This document shows positions 1-8,471 of a stretch of 64,000 nt of DNA, piece after piece; positions within the stretch are counted from its first letter, which is position 1, and every line of letters starts with the position of its first letter. Both the position numbers and the translations under genes were made by a program. The DNA is from Chitinophaga silvisoli (GTDB lineage: Bacteria > Bacteroidota > Bacteroidia > Chitinophagales > Chitinophagaceae): contig NZ_QTJV01000004.1 of NCBI RefSeq assembly GCF_003412465.1, forward strand, positions 124,001 through 188,000, in the 5' to 3' direction. A model generated the notes under the pieces. It was not told where the DNA came from. It made no database searches and was given only the letters and a program-made list of their open reading frames with translations.

Positions 1-498
1 ATGTTCCTCGCCAATGTAAGTGCACATCCTGCGAAGTGGTGGTCATTGAACGGTAATATAATGACAGGACGTGCACAGTTACATGGAAAGGCATTTACAA
101 CGGCCCTGAATTCCGGTATCTTTTCTGTAAGAGTCCGTTTGTACAACCAGTTTGATTTATCACATGGCTGGAGCGCGGAAGCCAGTGGAGATTATTCAGG
201 TGTGAACCTCAATGGCCAGGACATCACGAATCCAAGGTATATTATGTATGCGGCTGTGCAGAAAAAGCTGTGGCATAACAAGGCTACTCTAAAACTCAAT
301 ATGGACGACATTTTCCATTCTTCCGGTCAAACCGGCCATTCTGAAGGCGTAAAGGACAGTTATTATACACACAGGGGAATCTATGATTCTCAGAAAGTAA
401 GTGTGGCGTTCACCTATCGCTTTGGCAGAGAAACGTTTGCGCGTAAACGGAACCATAGTGATAATACAGCTGACCAGGAACAGGAAAGGGCGAAGTGA
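1..498 (+). CDS. C-terminal part of an outer-membrane beta-barrel protein (TonB-dependent receptor type), cut by the window edge
   Basis: The reading frame is open to the first base, so the ATG at position 1 is probably an internal methionine and most of the gene lies outside the window. The visible 165 residues alternate polar and aromatic/hydrophobic residues as outer-membrane strands do, and end in a last strand with the pattern VAFTYRFG followed by a charged tail (KRN...QEQERAK). This ending is characteristic of the Bacteroidota outer_membrane_beta-barrel family (PF14905-like) in TonB-dependent receptors. Neither plug nor substrate can be judged. The stop lies 20 bases before the next gene on the same strand, so the two may be cotranscribed. 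Confidence 0.7.
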   Translation: MFLANVSAHPAKWWSLNGNIMTGRAQLHGKAFTTALNSGIFSVRVRLYNQFDLSHGWSAEASGDYSGVNLNGQDITNPRYIMYAAVQKKLWHNKATLKLNMDDIFHSSGQTGHSEGVKDSYYTHRGIYDSQKVSVAFTYRFGRETFARKRNHSDNTADQEQERAK

Positions 499-518
499 TT
501 CTGTTGTATATTTAGGGC

Positions 519-1190
519 ATGAAGAGAATTATAATCACATTGTTTGCCCTGATGGTTTTTATAAATGGGCATAGCCAAACGAAAATTTTACTTAAAGGGG
601 AAATGGATAAATTATTCCCGGAGGGTGTACAACAACAGTTGGGTTTCAAGTCCCGGATCAGATTAGTGTATAACTTTACCGATAAGAACGGGACCTATTA
701 CCTGCCCATCTGTGAGAGCTTTGATGGTGTAGGAGAAGATGACACTACGCATTACAAGATCAAAGCCATCAACCTGAAATATGAAGGCGGGCAGTTTGTA
801 AAGCAGTGGGAGCTGAATGATTATATCCTGACGGCACAGATGGAAGAAAGTATCTGGTTTTATACAAAGTATGTGACGATCAAAGATCTGGATGGAGATG
901 GAGAAACAGATCCCCTGATTATTTATGGCAGCACGGGACAGAATGGGAAGAGCGACGGAAGGTTGAAGATCCTCATGTATTATAAGGGGAAGAAGGTGGC
1001 GATCAGGCATCAGAATTCAGAGTTTGATGGAAGCCGGACCACGGAGGTAGATAAGGAGTTTTATGAATTGCCGGAGAAGGTGCAAAGTTTTGTGAAGGGA
1101 ATGATGAAACGGCTGGCGGATGACGGGCAGGTGATTTACGCTTCGAACTGGGTGCAGCAAATGAGTAAGAAAGCAACATTTATACAATAA
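519..1190 (+). CDS. Secreted protein of unknown function with a DxDGDGxxD calcium-type motif
   Basis: A 223-residue protein with an N-terminal signal peptide (about residues 1-19, ending GHSQ). The middle carries DLDGDGETD, which resembles a calcium-binding EF-hand-like loop, followed by PLIIYGS. It resembles a conserved Bacteroidota family that some annotation pipelines link loosely to surface polysaccharide biosynthesis. That link is from memory and is not shown here. It follows the barrel gene by 20 bases on the same strand and is closed by a perfect hairpin directly after its stop. The protein is probably periplasmic or exported. No catalytic motif was recognised. Confidence 0.6.
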   Translation: MKRIIITLFALMVFINGHSQTKILLKGEMDKLFPEGVQQQLGFKSRIRLVYNFTDKNGTYYLPICESFDGVGEDDTTHYKIKAINLKYEGGQFVKQWELNDYILTAQMEESIWFYTKYVTIKDLDGDGETDPLIIYGSTGQNGKSDGRLKILMYYKGKKVAIRHQNSEFDGSRTTEVDKEFYELPEKVQSFVKGMMKRLADDGQVIYASNWVQQMSKKATFIQ

Positions 1191-1220
1191 ATATGGGCCG
1201 TCCATGTGGACGGCCCATAT
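1191..1220. terminator. Bidirectional hairpin terminator
   Basis: A perfect 13-bp stem (ATATGGGCCGTCC and its complement) closes a 4-base ATGT loop. It starts directly after the stop of the plus-strand gene and ends 3 bases before the stop of the convergent minus-strand gene. It could serve both genes. There is no long T-tract on either side. Confidence 0.75.
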
Positions 1221-1223
1221 TAT

Positions 1224-1766
1224 TCAGGGGTGTTGTGCATATGCTATGATAGATGCTTTACCCAGCATCGTCATATTCAGATTAAACCCAACATACGCCG
1301 CTGTCGCTCCCTTATCCAGGGTTAAAGGACTCTTCAAAGCATATACAGTGATCAAATACATATGCGGTAATCCCGGAGTCGGTGCAGGACCACCATAACC
1401 CGGCTGACCAAAATCCGTTACTCCCTGCACAGCACCGGCAGGCAATAACTGCTTCGCCGGATTACCCGCACCCGCTTTCAGCTCCTTCACATCCGCAGGA
1501 ATATTGTATACCACCCAATGCCAGAACCCACTACCTGTTGGCGCATCAAAATCATACATGGTTACAGCAAAAGCCTTTGTACCCGCGGGCGCATGTTCCC
1601 ATGACAGGGCCGGAGACTGGTTCTCACCAGTATATCCCATAAAATTGTTATACTGTTTGTTCGAAAACTGACCACCCAGGTCACTGCTCTTCAGGGTAAA
1701 GGTCTGGGCATGTGCACTGATAGCGAAGATGGCTATCATGGCTAATAAGGTGCTTAATTTCTTCAT
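1224..1766 (-). CDS. YbhB/YbcL-type phosphatidylethanolamine-binding (Raf kinase inhibitor-like) protein, secreted
   Basis: A 180-residue protein of the PEBP family. Visible signatures are the early SPALSWEHAPAGTKAFAVTMYD segment with its DFDAPTG motif, then FWHWVVYNIP, and PGYGGPAPTPGLPHMY, which together form the conserved anion/ligand pocket of the family. An N-terminal signal peptide (MKKLSTLL...SAHAQ) suggests export to the periplasm. I chose the ATG at 1766 rather than an upstream ATG at 1793 because it gives a clean signal peptide and is preceded by an AGAGGAAC purine stretch. Bacterial members are often annotated without a proven role, and none can be assigned here. Confidence 0.9.
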   Translation of the reverse strand: MKKLSTLLAMIAIFAISAHAQTFTLKSSDLGGQFSNKQYNNFMGYTGENQSPALSWEHAPAGTKAFAVTMYDFDAPTGSGFWHWVVYNIPADVKELKAGAGNPAKQLLPAGAVQGVTDFGQPGYGGPAPTPGLPHMYLITVYALKSPLTLDKGATAAYVGFNLNMTMLGKASIIAYAQHP

Positions 1767-1790
1767 AGTTCCTCTTATTTGTTTGTGATA

Positions 1791-1798
1791 CAAAGTTA
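1791..1798 (-). promoter_or_regulatory. Possible -7 promoter element of the PEBP gene
   Basis: On the minus strand the sequence reads TAACTTTG, an exact match to the Bacteroidota -7 consensus TAnnTTTG, 24 bases upstream of the chosen start. I see no clear TTG element about 19 bases further upstream, so support is partial. Confidence 0.45.
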
Positions 1799-1840
1799 AG
1801 GGGAGCCATGGGGGCGGGTTTATAGCTAACAGCTCAGAAC

Positions 1841-2707
1841 TTATGGCAAAACGTTCATTTTTTGTTGCTGGTATTCACTGGGACTTACACCGAAGACCTG
1901 TTTGAAAGACTGGCTAAAACTGGAATGGTTCTCATACCCTACCTTATGGTATACATCACTGGGCTTTTCGCGGTTGTTTAGCAATAAGGTAGCCGCTATT
2001 TCCATTCGCTTCTGTAAATACCATTTACTGGGTGCTACCCCATACACCTTCGCAAAACGACGCTTGAAGGTAGAAGTACTCATATTACAGAGGAAAGCAA
2101 GTTCTTCGACGCTAATGTTGTTTTCTATGTGTGCTTCCACTGCCTGGCGGAAATCGTGTTCCTCCCTGTTGGCAGTACGCAGACTTAGCACCTGCCGGGG
2201 GTACTTGTCCACCATATACAACATGAGCTCTTCGAACTTCAGCACCCGCATAGCCCTTGAAATAGGCCTGCCGGTCGCCAGCATCAGTTCCAGGGAACGC
2301 AGGAAGTTCAGTAAAAAAGCATCGTGCCGGAAGGTGATGAAAGGTTGCTCAGTCGAATAAGCGCCCTGTTCAACGTGGACTTGTGGTGGACCTGGATACT
2401 TGATAAAGAAGTCTGAAAGAACCTTATTGTCGAAGAAAAAAAGGATACTGCGATAAATGCCATTTTCAGGCGCATTTTTCTCACTCATCAAACAATTGCC
2501 ACCGGAGAGCAGGATGAACTGAGTCGGGTCAATCTGCGCGCTCTTTTCTGCATAAAACGTGGTTTTTACCCCCTCCAGCAGGAAACTGAATAAATTGGTA
2601 TGCATCGTGATCTTATTCTTCACCAGGTTCGCTGATGACTCATAGCCGATGATATGCAGGTTGTCACTTTCCTGTACCAGGTCCATTGGCAGATTGAAGG
2701 TATCCAT
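1841..2707 (-). CDS. AraC family transcriptional regulator
   Basis: A protein of about 288 residues with the C-terminal double helix-turn-helix of AraC regulators. The first helix-turn-helix is around SVEELAFLCNMSTSTFKRRF. The second contains the family signature VGYENHSSFSQSFKQVFGVSPSEY. The N-terminal 180 residues should form the cupin-like sensing half, whose ligand is unknown. I place the start at 2707 instead of an upstream in-frame ATG at 2755 because a well-formed promoter lies between them. An ATG at 2686 is also possible. It sits upstream of the PEBP gene on the same strand and diverges from the MBOAT gene. Confidence 0.88.
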   Translation of the reverse strand: MDTFNLPMDLVQESDNLHIIGYESSANLVKNKITMHTNLFSFLLEGVKTTFYAEKSAQIDPTQFILLSGGNCLMSEKNAPENGIYRSILFFFDNKVLSDFFIKYPGPPQVHVEQGAYSTEQPFITFRHDAFLLNFLRSLELMLATGRPISRAMRVLKFEELMLYMVDKYPRQVLSLRTANREEHDFRQAVEAHIENNISVEELAFLCNMSTSTFKRRFAKVYGVAPSKWYLQKRMEIAATLLLNNREKPSDVYHKVGYENHSSFSQSFKQVFGVSPSEYQQQKMNVLP

Positions 2708-2711
2708 TTTA

Positions 2712-2740
2712 CAAAGATACAATGCTACTATTATAAACAA
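2712..2740 (-). promoter_or_regulatory. Bacteroidota-type promoter of the AraC regulator
   Basis: On the minus strand TTG (2738-2740) is followed after 18 bases by TATCTTTG (2712-2719), an exact TAnnTTTG match. Transcription would then begin around 2704-2707, almost on the first in-frame ATG. The mRNA is therefore either leaderless from 2707 or uses the ATG at 2686 with a short leader. Confidence 0.6.
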
Positions 2741-2887
2741 TTCAAATCCCGCCAAACAAAGATGATCAACTACTCAAACAAGTATAATTTCATTCAAACT
2801 CAGCCTGCTAAATAAAAATCCAACTTAAATGTTATAATTTCCTTTAGGACACAGACCAACTAAACCATTATCTTATATTTTGCTGTT

Positions 2888-4324
2888 ATGTTATTTAACT
2901 CCTTAGAGTTTGCAATTTTCCTTCCCATTGTATTTTTTCTGTATTGGTTCGTAGGAAAGGAAAATACCAGATTACAGAATATCATTATTTTGATTTCCAG
3001 CCTCTTCTTTTACGGTTGCTGGGATTATCGTTTCCTTTTCCTCTTATCGTTTTCGATTCTCCTGGATTTTTACAGTGGGATCAAAATCAGCGAAGCAGCC
3101 ACTCCAAGGTCTAAAAAGCTATGGCTGATTACAAGTATTACGATCAACCTGGGCTTCCTGCTCTTCTTCAAATATTATAATTTCTTTGTACAGTCCTTTG
3201 CGGACCTGCTGATGAATTTTGGTTTCCAGCCTAACATCTGGACACTCAAAATCATCCTTCCTGTAGGTATTTCATTTTATACTTTCCATGGTCTCTCCTA
3301 TGTCATTGATATCTACAAAGGACGAAGTGAGCCTACCAGGAACCTGATCGACTACTCTGTATTTGTGAGTTTCTTTCCTTTGCTGGTGGCAGGTCCTATT
3401 GAGCGTGCCTCCCACCTGTTACCGCAGGTACAGCAAGCCCGGCACTTTTCTGCAGAGAAAGCCAGCGATGGTTTAAGGCAGATTCTATGGGGGCTTTTTA
3501 AGAAGATAGTGATTGCAGATGTAAGTGCCATGTACGCCAATGAAATTTTTTCATCCAGTACACACCTCCATGCAAGTACCCTGGTTTTAGGGGCCATCCT
3601 CTTTACCTTCCAGATCTACGGCGATTTTTCCGGTTATTCTGACATTGCATTGGGCGTGGCCCGCTTATTAGGTTTTGAGCTCTTAAAGAACTTCTCCTAT
3701 CCATATTTTTCGAGAGATATTGCTGAGTTCTGGCGGAGATGGCATATCTCCCTGTCCTCCTGGTTTAAAGACTACGTATACATCCCGCTGGGAGGTAGCC
3801 GGGGTGGAAAGCTGAAAGCAGTGCGTAATACCTTTATTATCTTCCTGCTTAGTGGTTTCTGGCATGGTGCCAACTGGACCTTTATTTTCTGGGGTTTATT
3901 AAATGCTATCTATTTCCTGCCCCTCCTGCTTTTTGACAGGAACAGGAATAATATTGAAATCGCGGCAAAAGGGAAAACACTGCCTTCTCTCAGAGAATTC
4001 TTCGCTATCCTCATCACCTTTGCACAGGTGGTCTTTGCGTGGATCTTCTTCAGGGCAGAAAGTCTCCGGTATGCATTTAACTACGTAAAAGGCATCTTTA
4101 GCCGCACCCTTTTCAGCACGCCCGAAGTGTTTCCTAAAACCCAGTTGGTGCTGATTGCGATCTTCCTCGTCATCGAATGGCTGGGAAGGGAACAACCTTA
4201 TGCCATTGCGGGCATTAGCATTCAATGGCCCAGACCTGTCAGATGGTCGTTTTACTTTATGATCATATTCATTATCGCAATATTTAAAGGTTCTCCTCAA
4301 CAGTTCATTTATTTCCAGTTTTAG
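2888..4324 (+). CDS. MBOAT family membrane-bound O-acyltransferase (AlgI/PatA-like)
   Basis: A 478-residue polytopic membrane protein. The start matches AlgI-like enzymes (LFNSLEFAIFLPIVFFLYW). It carries FQIYGDFSGYSDIA (about 241-254), FWRRWHISLSSWF (281-293, His286) and GFWHGANWTF with the likely catalytic His326. These enzymes move acyl groups, often acetyl, from the cytoplasmic side to extracytoplasmic glycans or other acceptors. The next gene begins 1 base after the stop and encodes an SGNH-like protein, the usual partner that completes transfer on the periplasmic side. The acceptor is unknown, and no polysaccharide biosynthesis cluster is adjacent. Confidence 0.92.
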   Translation: MLFNSLEFAIFLPIVFFLYWFVGKENTRLQNIIILISSLFFYGCWDYRFLFLLSFSILLDFYSGIKISEAATPRSKKLWLITSITINLGFLLFFKYYNFFVQSFADLLMNFGFQPNIWTLKIILPVGISFYTFHGLSYVIDIYKGRSEPTRNLIDYSVFVSFFPLLVAGPIERASHLLPQVQQARHFSAEKASDGLRQILWGLFKKIVIADVSAMYANEIFSSSTHLHASTLVLGAILFTFQIYGDFSGYSDIALGVARLLGFELLKNFSYPYFSRDIAEFWRRWHISLSSWFKDYVYIPLGGSRGGKLKAVRNTFIIFLLSGFWHGANWTFIFWGLLNAIYFLPLLLFDRNRNNIEIAAKGKTLPSLREFFAILITFAQVVFAWIFFRAESLRYAFNYVKGIFSRTLFSTPEVFPKTQLVLIAIFLVIEWLGREQPYAIAGISIQWPRPVRWSFYFMIIFIIAIFKGSPQQFIYFQF

Positions 4325-4325
4325 T

Positions 4326-5261
4326 ATGAAACAGTTTCTTGCCAGATTATTTATATTCTCAGTTATCTTAGGCGGCTTAGTAGCGCTCCTGAGCGCAAAT
4401 TATGCGAAGTCAGCAGAAGGCAATTTTGTGAGTGCAATCCGCTTAAAACACGAAAGACTGAATAGTTTTAAAGGACCTAGAGTCATGTTTGCCGGAGGGT
4501 CTAATGTCGCATATGGTATAGATAGCAGGGAGATTGAAGATTCTATCAAATTGCCGGTTACCAATCTTGCCATCCATGCAGGGCTGGGCCTGGACTTTAT
4601 GCTCTCTGAACTGAAGCACAGTGCACGCAGGGGTGATTACATTTTTCTTTCTCCTGAATATTACCTGGACGAAGGCCGTTATAAACTGGATGAAGAAGCG
4701 GCTGACAGTTACCCCGAGGCCAGGCAGTACCTGAAACACCTTGCACTCAATGATTTCCCGATCCTGGTGGATGGCATCATGGAACAGTTAAAGACCAATA
4801 AGGATGTGATGTTTGATAAGCTCTCGAAAAAATTCTTTGGGGCTAAAAAAGAAAACACGATCGCTTCCATCACCTCATTCAATGAATATGGTGATGTGGT
4901 GGCCCACCTGAATCGTCCTGCTCCTGCTACCATCAAGGATAAGAAAGCTTTTGAATACAGGTACTGGGATGGGATCCAAAAAATAAACGCACTGGCGCAA
5001 TATGCCAAAGACAATGGCATACATCTTTACTTCGTGTTTCCAACTTATTCCAGGAACGCTTATAACATCAATAAAGCTGTCATTAAAAAGTACCAGAACG
5101 ACCTGGCGATGAATCTGCAAATACCGGTCATTAATTCCCCTGAAGATTTCGTTTTCGATGACAGCGAATATTATGACACGGTTTATCACCTGAGAAAAAA
5201 TGCCAGGGAGCTGCGTACGCAGAAGCTGATCTCTATCATCAAGCCATATACAATGATGTAA
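4326..5261 (+). CDS. Membrane-anchored SGNH-like protein, partner of the MBOAT acyltransferase
   Basis: A 311-residue protein with an N-terminal membrane anchor or uncleaved signal (residues 7-24) and the rest outside the cytoplasm. A block-I-like FAGGSNVAYGID places a serine at position 59. Near the C terminus DTVYHL supplies Asp284 and His288 spaced as in the SGNH catalytic Asp-x-x-His pair (here DxxxH). This matches the DltD/AlgX-like layout of proteins paired with MBOAT enzymes. One base separates the two genes, so translation is probably coupled. The inferred role is acyl transfer to, or removal from, a surface glycan. Confidence 0.7.
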   Translation: MKQFLARLFIFSVILGGLVALLSANYAKSAEGNFVSAIRLKHERLNSFKGPRVMFAGGSNVAYGIDSREIEDSIKLPVTNLAIHAGLGLDFMLSELKHSARRGDYIFLSPEYYLDEGRYKLDEEAADSYPEARQYLKHLALNDFPILVDGIMEQLKTNKDVMFDKLSKKFFGAKKENTIASITSFNEYGDVVAHLNRPAPATIKDKKAFEYRYWDGIQKINALAQYAKDNGIHLYFVFPTYSRNAYNINKAVIKKYQNDLAMNLQIPVINSPEDFVFDDSEYYDTVYHLRKNARELRTQKLISIIKPYTMM

Positions 5262-5263
5262 TC

Positions 5264-5941
5264 TTATTGCCTGTATTGATAAAAGATGCCTTTATCAAAA
5301 GGAGTCCAGAGGCAGGCACGTTGTCCACATGCCTTCAGCCCATTGTTTGCCCAGGTATTGCAGGTATGGAAGAGGCTGTAGCTGCCTTTTGCCTCGTAGA
5401 AGGCATCTGTACGGCCATAGTTGGCATTCGTTACGATGTGTATGATCTGGTCATTGCCATCTCTCCTGAAACTTTGCTGTATATAGGCAATGAGCCGTGC
5501 ATACCTGGCGCTGTCAATGCTGGTACGAATACAGTCTTTCCCTTCGCGGAGCTGATGGTAGTAAGTTGCATGGATGGCAGCTGTACTAAGACCTGTAGCC
5601 GCCTTAAAAGCTGTGCTGAACTTCAGGTCTGCCCAGGTAGGAGTTTCGAGGTAGAAGCCTTTGTCGCCCCAGCCGAAAGCGATCCACCGGGCCGTCGTAT
5701 CCCTGCCAATGGTGTTTTCAAATAATACGCTTTTGCTCCAGTCGATCTGTGCATTTCTGACTGGTACCACCAGGTCTGTATGCACACCATTGGTGAGGAT
5801 GTACATGGGAATATTGTTATTGGTTGATGGCTCTGCTGCTACAGCAATGCGGGAAAGCCCCCAGGCAGAAAACAGGTAAAGTGCTACAAGTACTACAGGT
5901 GTAAGAATCGTAAACAAGATGATTTTCAGTACTTTCTTCAT
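5264..5941 (-). CDS. DUF2459 (TIGR02117) family membrane-anchored protein
   Basis: A 225-residue protein with one N-terminal membrane helix (about 5-28). Conserved DUF2459 segments are visible: ILTNGVHTDLVVPV, WIAFGWGDKGFY and a C-terminal HTCNTWANNGLKACG. The His and Cys residues in NGVHTD and HTCNTW suggest a papain-like (NlpC/P60-type) fold, but this is inference. The biochemical role of the family is not established. Its ATG overlaps the stop of the upstream rhomboid gene by four bases, so the two are translationally coupled. Confidence 0.8.
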   Translation of the reverse strand: MKKVLKIILFTILTPVVLVALYLFSAWGLSRIAVAAEPSTNNNIPMYILTNGVHTDLVVPVRNAQIDWSKSVLFENTIGRDTTARWIAFGWGDKGFYLETPTWADLKFSTAFKAATGLSTAAIHATYYHQLREGKDCIRTSIDSARYARLIAYIQQSFRRDGNDQIIHIVTNANYGRTDAFYEAKGSYSLFHTCNTWANNGLKACGQRACLWTPFDKGIFYQYRQ

Positions 5942-6780
5942 AGTTTGGAGTTATCTTCCAGTGTTTTTCTTTCTTTTTTGGTGAGACTGCGGAGCCCGTT
6001 TTTATGGATTTTTTCCAGCAGCCCGTCTATTTCCTGTTCCCTAATTACACGTGCAGAGTTGTATTTGTCATCTATGGTCAGGTCCCCTTTATGGTGGCGT
6101 TTGAAATACAGGTTATCAACCAGCAGGAGATGCGGATGCCGGATGACCATGTAAATAAAAAAGATACCAGGCACCAGGATGAGTAGTATAGTTGAGTAGT
6201 TGTAAACCATTGCCAGGGGCTGGAAAAAGAGGGCTGTCACCATTCCTACCATGGCCCCGCCCAGGTGTGCATCATGCCCGATATTATCCCTTTGGGAACG
6301 GATGCCATATATGGAATACAATACATAGCAGATGCCAAAGAGCCAGCCAGGCACACGGAAAGGGAGGAATAACAAGCCTACATGGATCCCGGGTTCCAGT
6401 GCTATAGCGGCGAATATAATGCCGCTGACCGCTCCTGAGGCACCAATAGCCGTATAATCTCCATGATGCCGGTGCAGGAAGAGTGATAATAAGCTGCCCC
6501 CTACCAGGCTCATAAAAAATACGGCCAGGAAAGCTGCATTGCTAAGTACATAATCCAGGCTGGTACTGAAGAAAAAGAGCGCCAGCATGTTAAAAAACAG
6601 GTGCATCTTATTGGCATGCAGAAAACCTGAACTGATAAGGCGGTCATATTGCTTATAAAGAATGATGCCGTCTACATCAAAGGCGTAACGGTTAAAAAAT
6701 GCTTCGTCCCTGAAACCTTTGAACGAGACGATGACGTTAACGAGAATAATTAACAAACACGTTATTCCAATTGTCCCCAT
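5938..6780 (-). CDS. Rhomboid family intramembrane serine protease
   Basis: A 280-residue protein with about six membrane helices. The catalytic serine is Ser115 in GASGAVSG (the GxSG motif), the catalytic histidine is His172 in DAHLGG, and the upstream MHLFFNM motif supplies the family's HxxxN helix (His60, Asn64). Rhomboids cleave single-pass membrane proteins inside the bilayer. After the last helix there is a basic, charged cytoplasmic tail of about 65 residues. It overlaps the DUF2459 gene by four bases. The substrate is unknown. Confidence 0.92.
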   Translation of the reverse strand: MGTIGITCLLIILVNVIVSFKGFRDEAFFNRYAFDVDGIILYKQYDRLISSGFLHANKMHLFFNMLALFFFSTSLDYVLSNAAFLAVFFMSLVGGSLLSLFLHRHHGDYTAIGASGAVSGIIFAAIALEPGIHVGLLFLPFRVPGWLFGICYVLYSIYGIRSQRDNIGHDAHLGGAMVGMVTALFFQPLAMVYNYSTILLILVPGIFFIYMVIRHPHLLLVDNLYFKRHHKGDLTIDDKYNSARVIREQEIDGLLEKIHKNGLRSLTKKERKTLEDNSKL

Positions 6781-6864
6781 CTTTTTGCGGTATTGAGATA
6801 TTATGCCTAAAAATATACAAAAAAATCCTGATTCCTAAACTATATTGTTGTTAAAATTACCGCC

Positions 6865-7380
6865 ATGATAACAACCAAACCACAGCCAGGAGAATATGTT
6901 GACTACCAGATGAATTACATTAAACAGGTGGGAGATGCCCCTGTTCAGCAGTTGCTGCTGGAACTGAAGGACAAGGGTTACGATTTTTATACCAGCATCC
7001 CGGAGGAGAAGGGAAATCATGCTTACGCCCCGGGCAAATGGACCATCAAGGAAGTATTAGGGCATATCATAGATACGGAAAGGATCTTTGGGTATCGCCT
7101 GCTCGCCTTCATCAGGGGAGAAAAACAGGGTTTGCCAGGCTTTGAGCAGGATGATTATGTAGTCAATTCAGATGCCGGTGCAAGAACCATCCGGGACCTG
7201 GCCGAAGAAATGAAACTGGTGCGCGCAGCGAATTATTACCTGGTACGCAACCTGACGGAAGAACAGGGAGCGATCAAAGGCCGTTCTGCCGGCAACCCGA
7301 TTTCAGTAAGGACGATTTTGTATATTATGGCAGGTCATGAACTGCATCACATGCAAATTTTGAAAGAACGCTATTTATAA
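6865..7380 (+). CDS. DinB family protein (putative metal-dependent four-helix protein)
   Basis: A 171-residue protein matching the DinB/DUF664-type fold. HIIDTERIFGYR supplies the first metal-ligand histidine, and ELHHMQILKERY near the C terminus supplies the HxxH-like second and third ligands. KWTIKEVLGH is the usual opening of the second helix. Family members include thiol-dependent transferases, but most are of unknown substrate. It is a single plus-strand gene closed by a strong hairpin and divergent from the rhomboid gene. Confidence 0.88.
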   Translation: MITTKPQPGEYVDYQMNYIKQVGDAPVQQLLLELKDKGYDFYTSIPEEKGNHAYAPGKWTIKEVLGHIIDTERIFGYRLLAFIRGEKQGLPGFEQDDYVVNSDAGARTIRDLAEEMKLVRAANYYLVRNLTEEQGAIKGRSAGNPISVRTILYIMAGHELHHMQILKERYL

Positions 7381-7383
7381 AGT

Positions 7384-7410
7384 TACGCCGTTGCCTTTGG
7401 CAACGGCGTA
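7384..7410. terminator. Bidirectional hairpin terminator between dinB-like gene and the SusCD1 operon
   Basis: A perfect 12-bp stem (TACGCCGTTGCC and complement) closes a TTT loop. It lies 3 bases after the stop of the plus-strand DinB gene and 7 bases after the stop of the convergent minus-strand operon, so it can serve both. Confidence 0.75.
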
Positions 7411-7417
7411 TTAATTA

Positions 7418-8470
7418 TTATAGTTTAAAGAAAATGTTTCGCTTATATAACCAATAACATAAACCCCATTCCAGTCCCCAGGTCACAAACGCCGCCAATA
7501 CCTTCACCGGCACAAAAATCCCTACTACCCCATTCACCCACTGAGCACCCACCGTTTCAAAAAACAGGTAAATGAAAATCGCATTCATCCCTACTACCAC
7601 CGCTATCCAGGTGTACCTGCTATGCTCCTGAAGATCGATCCACCAATACAGGAAAGCTAAGATCAATAAGACCCAGCCTGCGGATGCCAACACAAATCCA
7701 GCCGTTGCTATTCTTTTTATGATCGGGGATAACTCAAACCAGTCTGCCGCAAAACCTAATATCAATCCTGCCAGGCCAGCCACCAAAAGCGCCATGATCT
7801 TCTGGTTGCCTGTTCGGGAGCCCGTCAGCAATTTCCCCGCTGCCATTCCCCACAGGGTATGTGCCGCCGTAGGAATAATATTGATCGCTACCCAGCCATC
7901 TGTATTGATCTTTCCCATCAATACCGTATCCATGTATGCACCAAAATTGTGGTATTCTACGAAAGGCTGATCAAAACCCGGCACCAGGATCGTTCTATAC
8001 AACACATCGTTGAGGATGATCAACAGGAAACCCTCGATTATCTGTACTGTAAATGAATTGCGGATAAACAAATAAGCGATGATGCTGGTAAATGCCAGTT
8101 GTGTCAATACATTCCATAGCTCCCATACCGGTTTCCCCGCGTAGATGCAATGCAAACCCACTCCACAGATAAAGAGTTTCAGACTCCGGATCAATATATG
8201 CCGGAAGTTCTGCGACCAGCTCACGCCTTTTCTCAACTTACTTTCGTAAGAGATATACATTGCCGTACCCGCCATAAACATAAAGGACGGCTGTACCAGA
8301 TCCCAGAAACGCAGGCCATGCCAGGGATGATGAAAAAACTGCTCTATAAATGCATTCGGCCATACTTCATGCAGGCTATCATACACCCGGCAGCTCTCTC
8401 CTGCCAACAGGATCATGATAATACCACGCATTACATCCAGTGATAATAAACGTCCGGAAGATTTTATCAT
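7418..8470 (-). CDS. DUF5009/HGSNAT-like membrane acyltransferase
   Basis: A 350-residue protein with about ten membrane helices. It opens with RLLSLDVMRGIIMILL, the signature of the family that includes heparan-alpha-glucosaminide N-acetyltransferase-like proteins (DUF5009/DUF1624), followed by FWDLVQPSFMFMAGTAM. These proteins are thought to acetylate sugars, typically amino sugars, across a membrane. It starts 1 base after the stop of the DUF4832 gene and ends the sigma-controlled SusCD operon. This links it to handling of the glycan taken up. Acetyl transfer to glucosamine is a family-level inference, not visible here. Confidence 0.85.
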   Translation of the reverse strand: MIKSSGRLLSLDVMRGIIMILLAGESCRVYDSLHEVWPNAFIEQFFHHPWHGLRFWDLVQPSFMFMAGTAMYISYESKLRKGVSWSQNFRHILIRSLKLFICGVGLHCIYAGKPVWELWNVLTQLAFTSIIAYLFIRNSFTVQIIEGFLLIILNDVLYRTILVPGFDQPFVEYHNFGAYMDTVLMGKINTDGWVAINIIPTAAHTLWGMAAGKLLTGSRTGNQKIMALLVAGLAGLILGFAADWFELSPIIKRIATAGFVLASAGWVLLILAFLYWWIDLQEHSRYTWIAVVVGMNAIFIYLFFETVGAQWVNGVVGIFVPVKVLAAFVTWGLEWGLCYWLYKRNIFFKL

Positions 8471-8471
8471 A

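Noticed and set aside
1..3. ATG at the first base as a true gene start
   Set aside because: The protein begins inside a beta-barrel and the family is several hundred residues longer, so the gene is simply cut by the window edge.
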